From Solidesulfovibrio carbinolicus (lineage in GTDB: Bacteria > Desulfobacterota > Desulfovibrionia > Desulfovibrionales > Desulfovibrionaceae): a stretch of DNA of 64,000 nucleotides. The stretch covers positions 496,001 to 560,000 of the forward strand of contig NZ_CP026538.1 in the NCBI RefSeq assembly GCF_004135975.1. The letters are read 5' to 3'. A model generated the notes under the pieces. The model had not been told where the DNA came from. It was given only the letters and a program-made list of their open reading frames with translations, and searched no databases. Positions 1-6,676 of the stretch are shown here, in pieces. Made by a program: the position numbers and the translations under genes. Each line of letters starts with the position of its first letter. The first letter of the stretch is position 1.

Positions 1-198
1 ACGCCAAAGCGTGATTATTACGTTGTTACGCCATACGGAAGAAGATTAATACAATTAGCTTTACAAACAACTGAACTCGCTTTCGTAGGTATTAGTGATA
101 AGGAAAACATCTCAAGGATAAAAGAACTTAAGATACAATACGGCGCCGATTGGCCTCGGGTGTGGGTTGCAGAGCAAAACCAAAGACGTGCCGCATAA
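1..198 (+). CDS. trbE: TrbE (VirB4-type T4SS ATPase), C-terminal end only
   Basis: An open frame runs in from the left edge and ends at TAA 196-198, giving the last 65 residues. The text DYYVVTPYGRRL, then a stretch like LAFVGISDKENISRIKEL and a WPRVW motif near the end, matches the C-terminus typical of TrbE/VirB4 ATPases, the motor that energises type IV secretion assembly and substrate transfer. The Walker motifs would lie upstream of the window. trbJ follows 10 bp later, the usual P-type order. The identification rests on the C-terminal signature and position; most of the protein is not visible. Confidence 0.75.
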   Translation, partial: TPKRDYYVVTPYGRRLIQLALQTTELAFVGISDKENISRIKELKIQYGADWPRVWVAEQNQRRAA

Positions 199-208
199 GG
201 AGCCTGTT

Positions 209-1027
209 ATGAAAATTTCGTCTTTATCCAGTGCGTTTGTCTGTTCATTTTTAATGGTGTTTGTTTTTTCAAATTCGTCAAACGCTCAGTATGTTGTGCA
301 TTGCACAAACTGTAGCGATACTTTTACACAGTCGCTTGAGCGAGTGACCAATCTTGAAAAACTGCAACAGGTATACAAGCAAGTTACAGAGGCCATTAAG
401 CAAACTGAGCAACAAATTGAGCTAGTTCAAAAGAATATAGATCAGTTGGAAAACATGGTCAAAAACACCGTCAGTCTCCCAGATAAACTCAGGACGAAGA
501 TACTTGGGACATTTCAAAAACTGTCGTCGCTGTCGCAATCATTGAACCTGCAAAGAGGTGACGCCTCTGCGCTGAGCCAGATTTTTAGCAGCACGTATGC
601 CGGCACAGGCACTATTCGGGACCTGGCCAAGTCCACCAGGGAGACGATGGAATCGGCTGCCGGCACCTTCGATGAGATGCGCAAAAAGTGGTCTGATGAA
701 GTGGATCGTTCACAACAGGCAGCTTTTCAAGAGTCCGGAATGCAAATCCAAGACCTCGAACAAAAGGCCACTGAGCTGGAGAGCCAGCTCAATGACCTTT
801 TGACGACGCCAGACGGACAAATGAAGGCGCTTGAGGCCGGGAATCAGCTTGCGACGATGCAACTCCAGGAAGCGCAAAAGCTCCGCTCTCTTCTGTCTAT
901 CTCTGTTCAGGCCAGCGTCCAGAAAACCATGAAGGACGAGAAGAATCAACAGATAGAAGAAGAAGCATGGAAAGGAGTTTTGTCCACTGATAAAATTGGA
1001 AACTATACATCAAAAACTGATTTTTAA
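209..1027 (+). CDS. trbJ: TrbJ/VirB5-like conjugal transfer protein
   Basis: The product has 272 residues when started at ATG 209, which has AAGGAG just upstream; an earlier in-frame ATG at 167 lacks a good ribosome site and would overlap trbE. Residues 1-26 form a Sec signal peptide ending in SSNA-Q. After a CTNC motif the mature protein is almost entirely Gln/Glu/Lys-rich coiled coil (VTNLEKLQQVYKQ), as in TrbJ/VirB5, periplasmic proteins thought to sit at the pilus tip. It lies between trbE and trbL as in IncP plasmids. The C-terminus contains STDKIGNY and ends KTDF, a tail echoed in the convergent lipoprotein gene that shares its stop-codon bases. Confidence 0.8.
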   Translation: MKISSLSSAFVCSFLMVFVFSNSSNAQYVVHCTNCSDTFTQSLERVTNLEKLQQVYKQVTEAIKQTEQQIELVQKNIDQLENMVKNTVSLPDKLRTKILGTFQKLSSLSQSLNLQRGDASALSQIFSSTYAGTGTIRDLAKSTRETMESAAGTFDEMRKKWSDEVDRSQQAAFQESGMQIQDLEQKATELESQLNDLLTTPDGQMKALEAGNQLATMQLQEAQKLRSLLSISVQASVQKTMKDEKNQQIEEEAWKGVLSTDKIGNYTSKTDF

Positions 1028-1251
1028 AATTGAACATTGGCCTTGTAGTCTTTGATTTTGTCCGTCTTAAGAAATTCATCGTGGGATTTTTTACGAGATG
1101 CTTGTTCTTCAGCTTCGCGTTTCAGTTTCTCGATTTCGAGCTGCGTTCGTTCTTTTTCCAGTTTGGCTTGTTCTGATTCTCCACAGCCTTGAAGGGCAAA
1201 AGAACTGAGGGCTAAGACAAGAATGAGGGTCATTATGGTAAAGGGCTTCAT
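1024..1251 (-). CDS. Small lipoprotein, antisense between trbJ and trbL (TrbK-position, possible entry exclusion)
   Basis: The 75-residue product starts at ATG 1251 behind GGAGGAG, one of the best ribosome sites nearby. Residues 1-23 are a lipoprotein signal (ALQGC lipobox), followed by a highly charged helix (KLEKERTQLEIEKLKREAEE) and a tail containing KTDKIKDY. In IncP plasmids the trbJ-trbL gap holds trbK, an entry-exclusion lipoprotein. Size, lipobox and position fit, but here the gene is on the opposite strand. Its 5' end overlaps the 5' end of trbL and its stop overlaps the stop of trbJ. The exclusion role is inferred from position only. Its last 16 residues resemble the end of TrbJ. 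Confidence 0.6.
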   Translation of the reverse strand: MKPFTIMTLILVLALSSFALQGCGESEQAKLEKERTQLEIEKLKREAEEQASRKKSHDEFLKTDKIKDYKANVQF

Positions 1252-2410
1252 CAAAATCTCCTCCATTGCAGTTATTGCTTTGTTGATTGTGTTCGCTTGT
1301 GATGCGTTCGCACAATCTGGAGTTTCGGTTGATACTGTTGGCAAAATAGTTTCCGCATTCACAGAGAAATCTAATGCATGGGGAAAAGCTCTTCAGCAGT
1401 ATGCTTTGGGCTTGTTCAAGCTTTGCACGACATTAACGATAGCAATGTTTGGTGTCAAGGCCGTTCTTAATAGGCATCAACTTGGAGAAGTTCTTGGCCA
1501 ATTTGTTATGACTCTAGTGTTTTGTGGGTTTGTTCTTGCTGTAATTAATTACTATCAAGAATGGTCTGGGAATATAATTACTGGGTTGAGGAACATCGCT
1601 GGAGAACTTGGGCCAAGTAATTTGCAAATAGATAAGCCGCTTGAGGTGGGTTATAAAATGGCAACAACTATTTTTAAAAAGCTCAGTGTTTTTAGCCCTG
1701 GCGAATCAGTTGGCTATGTAATTGCTGCTTTAGTTGTGATGATCGCTTTTGCACTTATTACCGCTCAAGTCGTACTTATAAAATGTGAAGCAGCAATTGT
1801 AATGAACGCTGCTATGATTTTGCTTGGTCTTGGTGGTGCAAGTTTTCTAAAAGAGTACGCAATAAATGTTATGCGCTATGTCCTTTCCGTCGCGTTCAAA
1901 CTTTTTGTTATGCAACTTGTTCTTGGACTTGGGTTGCAATTCATTCAAGACATGGCTATGTCAGAAGCAAACTTTGAAGATATAATCATTATTATTGGTG
2001 TATCAGTCGTGCTGTTTGCCTTGGTCAAGAGTCTTCCTGACGCCATTGCCGGTGTCATTAATGGTTCCAACGTAAGTAGCGGGTCAGCCCTAAGCCAAGC
2101 TGGAGCGGCATTAGCCGGCGGCGCGGCTGCCGCTGTGGGCGGAGCCATTGGCGGGGCCGCTGGTACGTGGGGAGCAAGCCAGGCGGTGAAGAAAGCCGCA
2201 CAAACCGCCGGTATGTCGGGTGCCTCAGGCGCATTCGGTAAGGCTGGCGCGTTCAAAGATGCTCTCTGGGGGTCTCACATGGACGCCCGGTTTGATCGAA
2301 GGCGCGCAGGCCACTTCACTTCCATGAATGCCAACGCAGGCAGGCGACTCAAGGAAATGAAGATGAACAAGATGAGCAGTGACCCCAGTAAAGATAAAGG
2401 GGAAGAATGA
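1235..2410 (+). CDS. trbL: TrbL/VirB6-like inner-membrane T4SS protein
   Basis: This is a polytopic inner-membrane component of the secretion channel, about 391 residues. The N-terminus is a signal-like segment (ISSIAVIALLIVFACDAFAQ). About six hydrophobic segments follow to roughly residue 270, then a Gly/Ala-rich stretch and a polar, basic tail (MKMNKMSSDPSKDKGEE), the usual TrbL layout. I chose ATG 1235, preceded by GAGGG; ATG 1223 in the same frame is possible. Its first codons overlap the antisense lipoprotein gene. The last 4 bp overlap the next ORF, suggesting coupling. The 5' two-thirds are clearly more AT-rich than the 3' end. Confidence 0.8.
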   Translation: MVKGFIKISSIAVIALLIVFACDAFAQSGVSVDTVGKIVSAFTEKSNAWGKALQQYALGLFKLCTTLTIAMFGVKAVLNRHQLGEVLGQFVMTLVFCGFVLAVINYYQEWSGNIITGLRNIAGELGPSNLQIDKPLEVGYKMATTIFKKLSVFSPGESVGYVIAALVVMIAFALITAQVVLIKCEAAIVMNAAMILLGLGGASFLKEYAINVMRYVLSVAFKLFVMQLVLGLGLQFIQDMAMSEANFEDIIIIIGVSVVLFALVKSLPDAIAGVINGSNVSSGSALSQAGAALAGGAAAAVGGAIGGAAGTWGASQAVKKAAQTAGMSGASGAFGKAGAFKDALWGSHMDARFDRRRAGHFTSMNANAGRRLKEMKMNKMSSDPSKDKGEE

Positions 2411-2847
2411 TGATAAAGGCTGAAAACTATCACCTGTATGAAATAGATCGTGGCCATTTGGTGTCTTGTTCTTTTTGTTGTGCAAAAAGAACAGAGAGCT
2501 ATTTTGGTTGTACGCGAACAAAATTGCCAGGAAAGTTAACATGTCGTTTGCATTCATTTCTTGAAAAAAAGGCTCAAGAGGAATTGGCCATAATAGCGAT
2601 TGAAGTAATTGAAAAGTATGTCACGTTGTCAAACTTCGAGTCCCTGTGTTGCGGTGTGCATTTTCATAGATCATTCATGGGTCAATTAATTAAAACAAAA
2701 AACTCTTTTCAAAGGTACCGTAGGTTGATGCTTCATGTTGAAAGTATTGGCCGGCAATTTATCGGCAGAGATGAAGACGCAAAGAGGACTGCTGCCAGTG
2801 TTGGCCCTGACACCGGCAGCTCCAATAATGAGGGAGACGACGCATGA
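2407..2847 (+). CDS. Uncharacterised small Cys-containing protein in trb operon
   Basis: The product has 146 residues and starts in a 4-bp overlap with the trbL stop, so it is probably translated with trbL. I do not recognise a family. Visible features are a Cys/His-rich first half (SCSFCCAKR, FGCTRTKLPGKLTCRLH, CCGVHFHRSF) that could bind metal, a mixed helical middle, and an unstructured Ser/Asn/Gly/Asp tail. No signal peptide or membrane segment is seen. It is AT-rich in its first 300 bases, like trbL. The 3' end lies 7 bp from the end of the convergent antitoxin gene, so the trb run is broken here by the toxin-antitoxin pair. Confidence 0.55.
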   Translation: MMIKAENYHLYEIDRGHLVSCSFCCAKRTESYFGCTRTKLPGKLTCRLHSFLEKKAQEELAIIAIEVIEKYVTLSNFESLCCGVHFHRSFMGQLIKTKNSFQRYRRLMLHVESIGRQFIGRDEDAKRTAASVGPDTGSSNNEGDDA

Positions 2848-2854
2848 GCCTGCG

Positions 2855-3190
2855 TCAGTCCTCAAGTTGCTCCACCTTGACCCCCAAGGCCGCCGCGATC
2901 TTGGCCAGGGTGGCCCGGCGGGGTTTAGCGCCAAAGGCCTCCATTTGGGCGAAGGATGCCCGCGTGACGCCAATTTTGGCCGCCATCTGTTCTTGCGTCA
3001 TGCCCAGGTGTTCACGCCATGCCCGGACTAGGCTCTTCTCCTCCATCAGCGCGATCTCCGCGACTTCCACGGGGATGTTGGCGCGCTTTTCCTTCTGGCC
3101 AGTCAGCTCCTGGTACTCCTCGTACGGCACAATGACGAACAGGGGTTGTCCGCCGTGCTCGATCACCTGGTGCTTAATAGGTGTGCTCAT
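2855..3190 (-). CDS. HTH antitoxin (Xre-type) of a RelE-family TA pair
   Basis: The product has 111 residues from ATG 3190. The first 45 residues (KHQVIEHGGQPLFVIVPYEEYQEL) look like a Phd/RelB-type antitoxin arm. The second half is an Xre-type helix-turn-helix (LGMTQEQMAAKIGVTRASFAQME, then LAKIAAALGVKVEQL). It overlaps the toxin gene by 17 bp and lies downstream of it, the order typical of HigBA. It should neutralise the toxin and repress the shared promoter at 3426-3454. The module is inserted in reverse inside the trb gene run, presumably helping to keep the element in its host. Confidence 0.8.
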   Translation of the reverse strand: MSTPIKHQVIEHGGQPLFVIVPYEEYQELTGQKEKRANIPVEVAEIALMEEKSLVRAWREHLGMTQEQMAAKIGVTRASFAQMEAFGAKPRRATLAKIAAALGVKVEQLED

Positions 3191-3419
3191 TGCGTCGCTT
3201 GACCTCCGTGATCTCGATGTAGTTGCCGTCCACGGTGAAAAAGGCCCGGTAATCGCCGATTCGCAGACGGTAGCCGTCAAGCTGCGTGAGGTGCTTCACG
3301 TTACGGCAGTTCGGCCAGTGCGCGAGTTCCTTGAAGGCTTTCAGGATGGCGGCTCGGTCTGACTTGGGGAAGTTCCGCATTTGCTTGAAGGCCTTCGGGG
3401 TGATTTCGACCGTGTTCAT
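3174..3419 (-). CDS. RelE/HigB-family toxin
   Basis: The product has 81 residues. It has the compact RelE/ParE fold signature: ITPKAFKQMRNFPKSDRAAILKAF, then GYRLRIGDYRAFFTVDGNYIEITEVKRRNEHTY, with the basic RLRIGDYRAFF strand and the terminal VKRRNEHTY that characterise mRNA-interfering members. Whether it cleaves mRNA or blocks gyrase cannot be told from sequence. It is first in the operon. A sigma-70-like promoter ends about 7 bp before its ATG, so the mRNA may start at or within a base or two of the initiation codon. Confidence 0.8.
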   Translation of the reverse strand: MNTVEITPKAFKQMRNFPKSDRAAILKAFKELAHWPNCRNVKHLTQLDGYRLRIGDYRAFFTVDGNYIEITEVKRRNEHTY

Positions 3420-3425
3420 AAGTCA

Positions 3426-3454
3426 AATGTAAATAAAGGATGGTTTAATGTCAA
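3426..3454 (-). promoter_or_regulatory. Promoter of the toxin-antitoxin pair
   Basis: On the minus strand there is a perfect -35 TTGACA (3454-3449), a 17-bp spacer and a -10-like TACATT (3431-3426). Transcription would begin close to 3419, the first base of the toxin ATG, so the message may be nearly leaderless. The -35 box lies between the arms of an inverted repeat, listed separately. Confidence 0.6.
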
Positions 3455-3466
3455 GTAAAAACCATC
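3439..3466. promoter_or_regulatory. Inverted repeat, probable TA operator
   Basis: GATGGTTT (3439-3446) and AAACCATC (3459-3466) are perfect 8-bp inverted arms, 12 bp apart, flanking the -35 box of the TA promoter. This fits an operator for the Xre-type antitoxin. The binding protein is inferred. Confidence 0.5.
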
Positions 3467-3547
3467 AATATATTGCAAGACGAGATGGCTTTCAGATGAA
3501 AGAGTGAAAGCAAGAAAACACGAAAAACCGCAAGGGAGAATAGCCGA

Positions 3548-4267
3548 ATGCAGCATAAACCGAAATCCAGAAGCGATGCCCCCGGTAGGGGCGTCAGTGT
3601 TGGAGAACCTTATGTTTCCGGGCGCGAAGAGTGGCTTGAGCGCTACGGTAGCTACATCCAGCGGGCTCGCCAATGGCGCATGGCTGCTTTCGGCTGCCTT
3701 GTTATTGCTGCCGTGGCTGTCGCCGGCAATGTCATCCAAGCCAGCCAGCATAAAGTGGTTCCCTACATTGTTGAGGTGGACAAGCTGGGCCGGATCACGG
3801 CCGTTGAACGCGCGTCGGACGCATCGGTCACCCCAACGCGGGTCATTCAGGCGACTCTTTCGGATTTCGTCATCAACTGGCGCAGCGTGACCGCCGATCT
3901 AGATTTGCAAAAACGAATGCTTGAACGCCTGTCCTACGTAGTTACTGGAGCTGCTAAAGGACAAATGAGACAATGGTACGAAACAAACAATCCCTATGAG
4001 CGTGCCAAGGATAAGTTGGTTCAAGTCTATATCAAAAGCGTTCCTTCCCAAGTGAGTACGGATTCATGGCGCGTTGAATGGGATGAAATAACGCGGAATC
4101 ATTCTGGAGTACAAATTGCGAGTGAAACGTATCAAGCGACCTTGACTATACAAATCCAGCCACCTTCATCTGATGCTCAAATTATTCGTAACCCTGGCGG
4201 CGTCTACGTGACGGCCATGTCCAGCTCCACAGTCATGGAGCCTGCCCCTTCAACCTCCAGGAAGTAG
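3548..4267 (+). CDS. trbF: TrbF/VirB8-like T4SS inner-membrane protein
   Basis: The product has 239 residues, starting at ATG 3548 after AAGGGAGAA. A cytoplasmic N-terminus is followed by one membrane segment (MAAFGCLVIAAVAVAGNVIQ, about residues 44-63) and a periplasmic VirB8-type domain with KVVPYIVEVDKLGRI, TRVIQATLSDFVINWRSVT and the WRVEWDE motif. These proteins are bitopic nucleation factors of the T4SS channel. It opens the second plus-strand run after the TA interruption, with trbG 9 bp downstream. The AT content rises in the 3' third. Confidence 0.85.
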   Translation: MQHKPKSRSDAPGRGVSVGEPYVSGREEWLERYGSYIQRARQWRMAAFGCLVIAAVAVAGNVIQASQHKVVPYIVEVDKLGRITAVERASDASVTPTRVIQATLSDFVINWRSVTADLDLQKRMLERLSYVVTGAAKGQMRQWYETNNPYERAKDKLVQVYIKSVPSQVSTDSWRVEWDEITRNHSGVQIASETYQATLTIQIQPPSSDAQIIRNPGGVYVTAMSSSTVMEPAPSTSRK

Positions 4268-4276
4268 GATGCTGCA

Positions 4277-5209
4277 ATGAGAAAATTGATGTACACGGTG
4301 CTGATTTTCACCGTGCTCCTCGGCTCGCAGGCCAGCGCTGAGGAAAAACCCAAGGGATGGATTCCTGAAGACTACAAAATGGAGGGGATGGGCACAAAAG
4401 GCGAGAAGAGTTCGAAACCAAATATTTCCTTACCTCCTTTGGAGTATGTCAGTCCCAATATCCCTCTGAGCCCTAGGGACCGGAAGGCCGTCCAAATGGC
4501 CAAGGACTGGGAAGGTGCGACCCCGGCCCCGATCCAGGCCAATGGGAAGGTCATGTACACCTTTGGCGCTTCCTCGCCCACGGTGATCGGCGCGCCGCTC
4601 CAGATTTGCGACGTGGAACTTCAGCCGGGCGAGTCCGTCAATGAAGTGGTTGTTGGCGACTCAGCCCGCTGGATGCTGGAAATCGCCAAATCCGGCAACA
4701 CGGCGCACATTCTCATCAAACCCGTGGACGCGGGGCTCTCCACCAGCGCGGTGATCACCACGGATCGCCGCGCCTATCACCTCACCTTAAAAAGCCAGCA
4801 AACAGGGCATACCCCGCAGGTAGCCTTCCTCTACCCCGGCGACAGCACCGCCCGACTTCGTGAAAAGGAGGTCCAGAGCGCCAAGGAAAAGGAATTCAAA
4901 ACGGCTGAGGTCGATGGACAGACCAAGGACCTGAGTCAATTGAACTTCGGGTACGAGGTCAGCGGTGACGCCCCTTGGAAGCCGTTGCAGGTTTTCGACG
5001 ACGGCCGACAAATGTTCATCAAGTTGCCGGCGGCGGTCCAATCCAGTGATGCCCCGGTGGTCCTGGTCCGAAACGGCGGCCAGGACACCTTGGCCAACTT
5101 CCGGATGAAAAACTTGACCCTGCTCGTAGATGGGGTCTTTCCCGAGGCAAAGCTGATCTCCGGCGTGGGCAGCAAACAACAACGCGTCACCATCCGGAAA
5201 GCGAAGTGA
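4277..5209 (+). CDS. trbG: TrbG/VirB9-like T4SS outer-membrane complex protein
   Basis: The product has 310 residues with a signal peptide (MRKLMYTVLIFTVLLGSQASA). The VirB9/CagX domain spans about residues 90-310: VMYTFGASSPTVIGAPLQICDVELQPGE, an HILIKP motif, TTDRRAYHLTL, then NFGYEVSGDAPWKPLQVFDDGRQMFIKLP and GVFPEAKLISGVG. VirB9-type proteins join VirB7 and VirB10 to form the outer-membrane core of the transfer channel. Here its expected partner trbI (VirB10) is more than 10 kb away, after the whole pilus block. The next gene begins within 10 bp of, or overlapping, the stop. Confidence 0.9.
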   Translation: MRKLMYTVLIFTVLLGSQASAEEKPKGWIPEDYKMEGMGTKGEKSSKPNISLPPLEYVSPNIPLSPRDRKAVQMAKDWEGATPAPIQANGKVMYTFGASSPTVIGAPLQICDVELQPGESVNEVVVGDSARWMLEIAKSGNTAHILIKPVDAGLSTSAVITTDRRAYHLTLKSQQTGHTPQVAFLYPGDSTARLREKEVQSAKEKEFKTAEVDGQTKDLSQLNFGYEVSGDAPWKPLQVFDDGRQMFIKLPAAVQSSDAPVVLVRNGGQDTLANFRMKNLTLLVDGVFPEAKLISGVGSKQQRVTIRKAK

Positions 5210-5217
5210 GGTTGGAG

Positions 5218-6675
5218 ATGCGAAGCACCTTCTCACTTCTTGTTGTCCTGATCCTTCTTCTCCCCGGGTGTGCCACTATGCGCGGATCGCGCGTCGATAC
5301 CGGCGGCATGACAGCTTATGATGGCGTAAGCGTCGATTATCCCGGTGATGCCCAGGCCCTGGCCGCCTCGGCAGCTGAGGAGATGGCCCACCGCTATCCG
5401 CCGGCCCGGACCACCCTGACGCTGATCAAAACTGATTCCACCTTCGGCCAAGACCTGGAAACCGCCTTGCGGGGGCAGGGTTTTCCCATTGCCGCCCCAG
5501 GCGCTTCCGGCGTGCGTGTCGCGTACACCCTGGATGTCATCCGAGAAGAGACGCCTCCCACCTGCTATCTGCGTGTCCAGACTTCTGATGGTGTTGCCTT
5601 CGGGACTTTGCACGCTTTGACCGGTGAACCCCGGCAGACCAAGGGAGAAAATTCTCTCCCCGAAAGCGCTCTTTCGAACTCGGCTTCGGCTCCAGAGCCC
5701 CATCCGTTAAACGATCTGCCCCCTGCGGTTGCGACAACTCCTCAGCCGACACCAGAAATGCCGTCCAAGCTGGAACGTAAGGGAGCGACTTCTCGCGAAC
5801 GCAACGGCATTTCAGTGCGTGTCACAAGCTCAGCGGCCAAGATCGCCAAGCGCAACCGGATTTCCGTGGACAAGTTCTGCCGCCTTAACAACGTGGCTCC
5901 AGACGCGATCATTCCCGCCGGACGGCGTGTGCTGCTCCAGGAGCCCCATGAGTCTTGGGCCGGGATCATGCCGTTGCCGGAGGCGGCCCGGGCCGATTCC
6001 TCTTCTGAAGTTCGCCAGACAAAGTTCACGCCGAGCCAGGCGACGAAGGACACGCCGAGGGCGGCGACGATTCTGCCGGCGGTTGCGATCAAGCAGCCAG
6101 AGGCTGCTTCCATCCCTGCGAAGACCTCCTTCAAAGTCCCGGCGGATTCCTTGCCTGCTGTGCCCCCTGCGGCCTCATCTCCAGTCTCGCGGCTCATTGA
6201 AGTGGCCGCCTATTCGCCTGTGGCACCACAGGCAGCCCCGGCGACTGCGGCGGCTGCGACGCCTCAGCAGCCGACTCCACTCCCTGGACCGGCCCCTCTC
6301 TCGCCCCCAGCACCGTCCGTCCCTGATCGCACAACGACTCAAGTCACTGAACCGCAGTCCTCAGGTCCGGGATCGGCAGCGCCTGTAGCGGAAACGCCAG
6401 CGAGTCCACCTCCATCGCCGCCGACTCCTCCCGAGCCAGGTTGGAACGTCTCCCCTGGGAGCCTCCATTCCCAGCTCGGACACTGGGCCATGCGCGCTCA
6501 TTATCAGCTGATCTGGAAAGCTCAGCATGACTTCGACTTAGAGGCCCGGGCCGACTTCGAAGGGGATTTCGAGACAGCCATCAAACAGCTTTTCGCAGGC
6601 CTGCATCGTAGTGGTCATGCCCTGCGGGTAACGCTCTACCGGGGCAACAATGTCCTCGAAGTTGCGGAGGATTAG
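5218..6675 (+). CDS. pilL: PilL/TcpQ-like pilus lipoprotein with LysM domain
   Basis: The product has 485 residues from ATG 5218, preceded by GAGG; an in-frame GTG at 5206 overlaps the trbG stop. The N-terminus is a lipoprotein signal with lipobox LPGC. Around residues 196-242 there is a LysM-like module (ISVRVTSSAAKIAKRNRISV, then IIPAGRRVLL), expected to bind peptidoglycan. A Pro/Ala/Ser-rich linker of about 170 residues follows. The last 80 residues (WNVSPGSLHSQL, LIWKAQHDFDLEA, FAGLHRSGHALRVTLYRGNNVLEV) match the TcpQ/PilL C-terminal domain that partners the secretin. It is the first gene of the type IVb pilus block and ends 2 bp before pilN. Confidence 0.75.
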   Translation: MRSTFSLLVVLILLLPGCATMRGSRVDTGGMTAYDGVSVDYPGDAQALAASAAEEMAHRYPPARTTLTLIKTDSTFGQDLETALRGQGFPIAAPGASGVRVAYTLDVIREETPPTCYLRVQTSDGVAFGTLHALTGEPRQTKGENSLPESALSNSASAPEPHPLNDLPPAVATTPQPTPEMPSKLERKGATSRERNGISVRVTSSAAKIAKRNRISVDKFCRLNNVAPDAIIPAGRRVLLQEPHESWAGIMPLPEAARADSSSEVRQTKFTPSQATKDTPRAATILPAVAIKQPEAASIPAKTSFKVPADSLPAVPPAASSPVSRLIEVAAYSPVAPQAAPATAAAATPQQPTPLPGPAPLSPPAPSVPDRTTTQVTEPQSSGPGSAAPVAETPASPPPSPPTPPEPGWNVSPGSLHSQLGHWAMRAHYQLIWKAQHDFDLEARADFEGDFETAIKQLFAGLHRSGHALRVTLYRGNNVLEVAED

Positions 6676-6676
6676 G

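Noticed and set aside
2686-3362. Plus-strand frames across the toxin-antitoxin pair
   Set aside because: They overlap the clear TA genes and the short unknown gene, and their translations are not protein-like.
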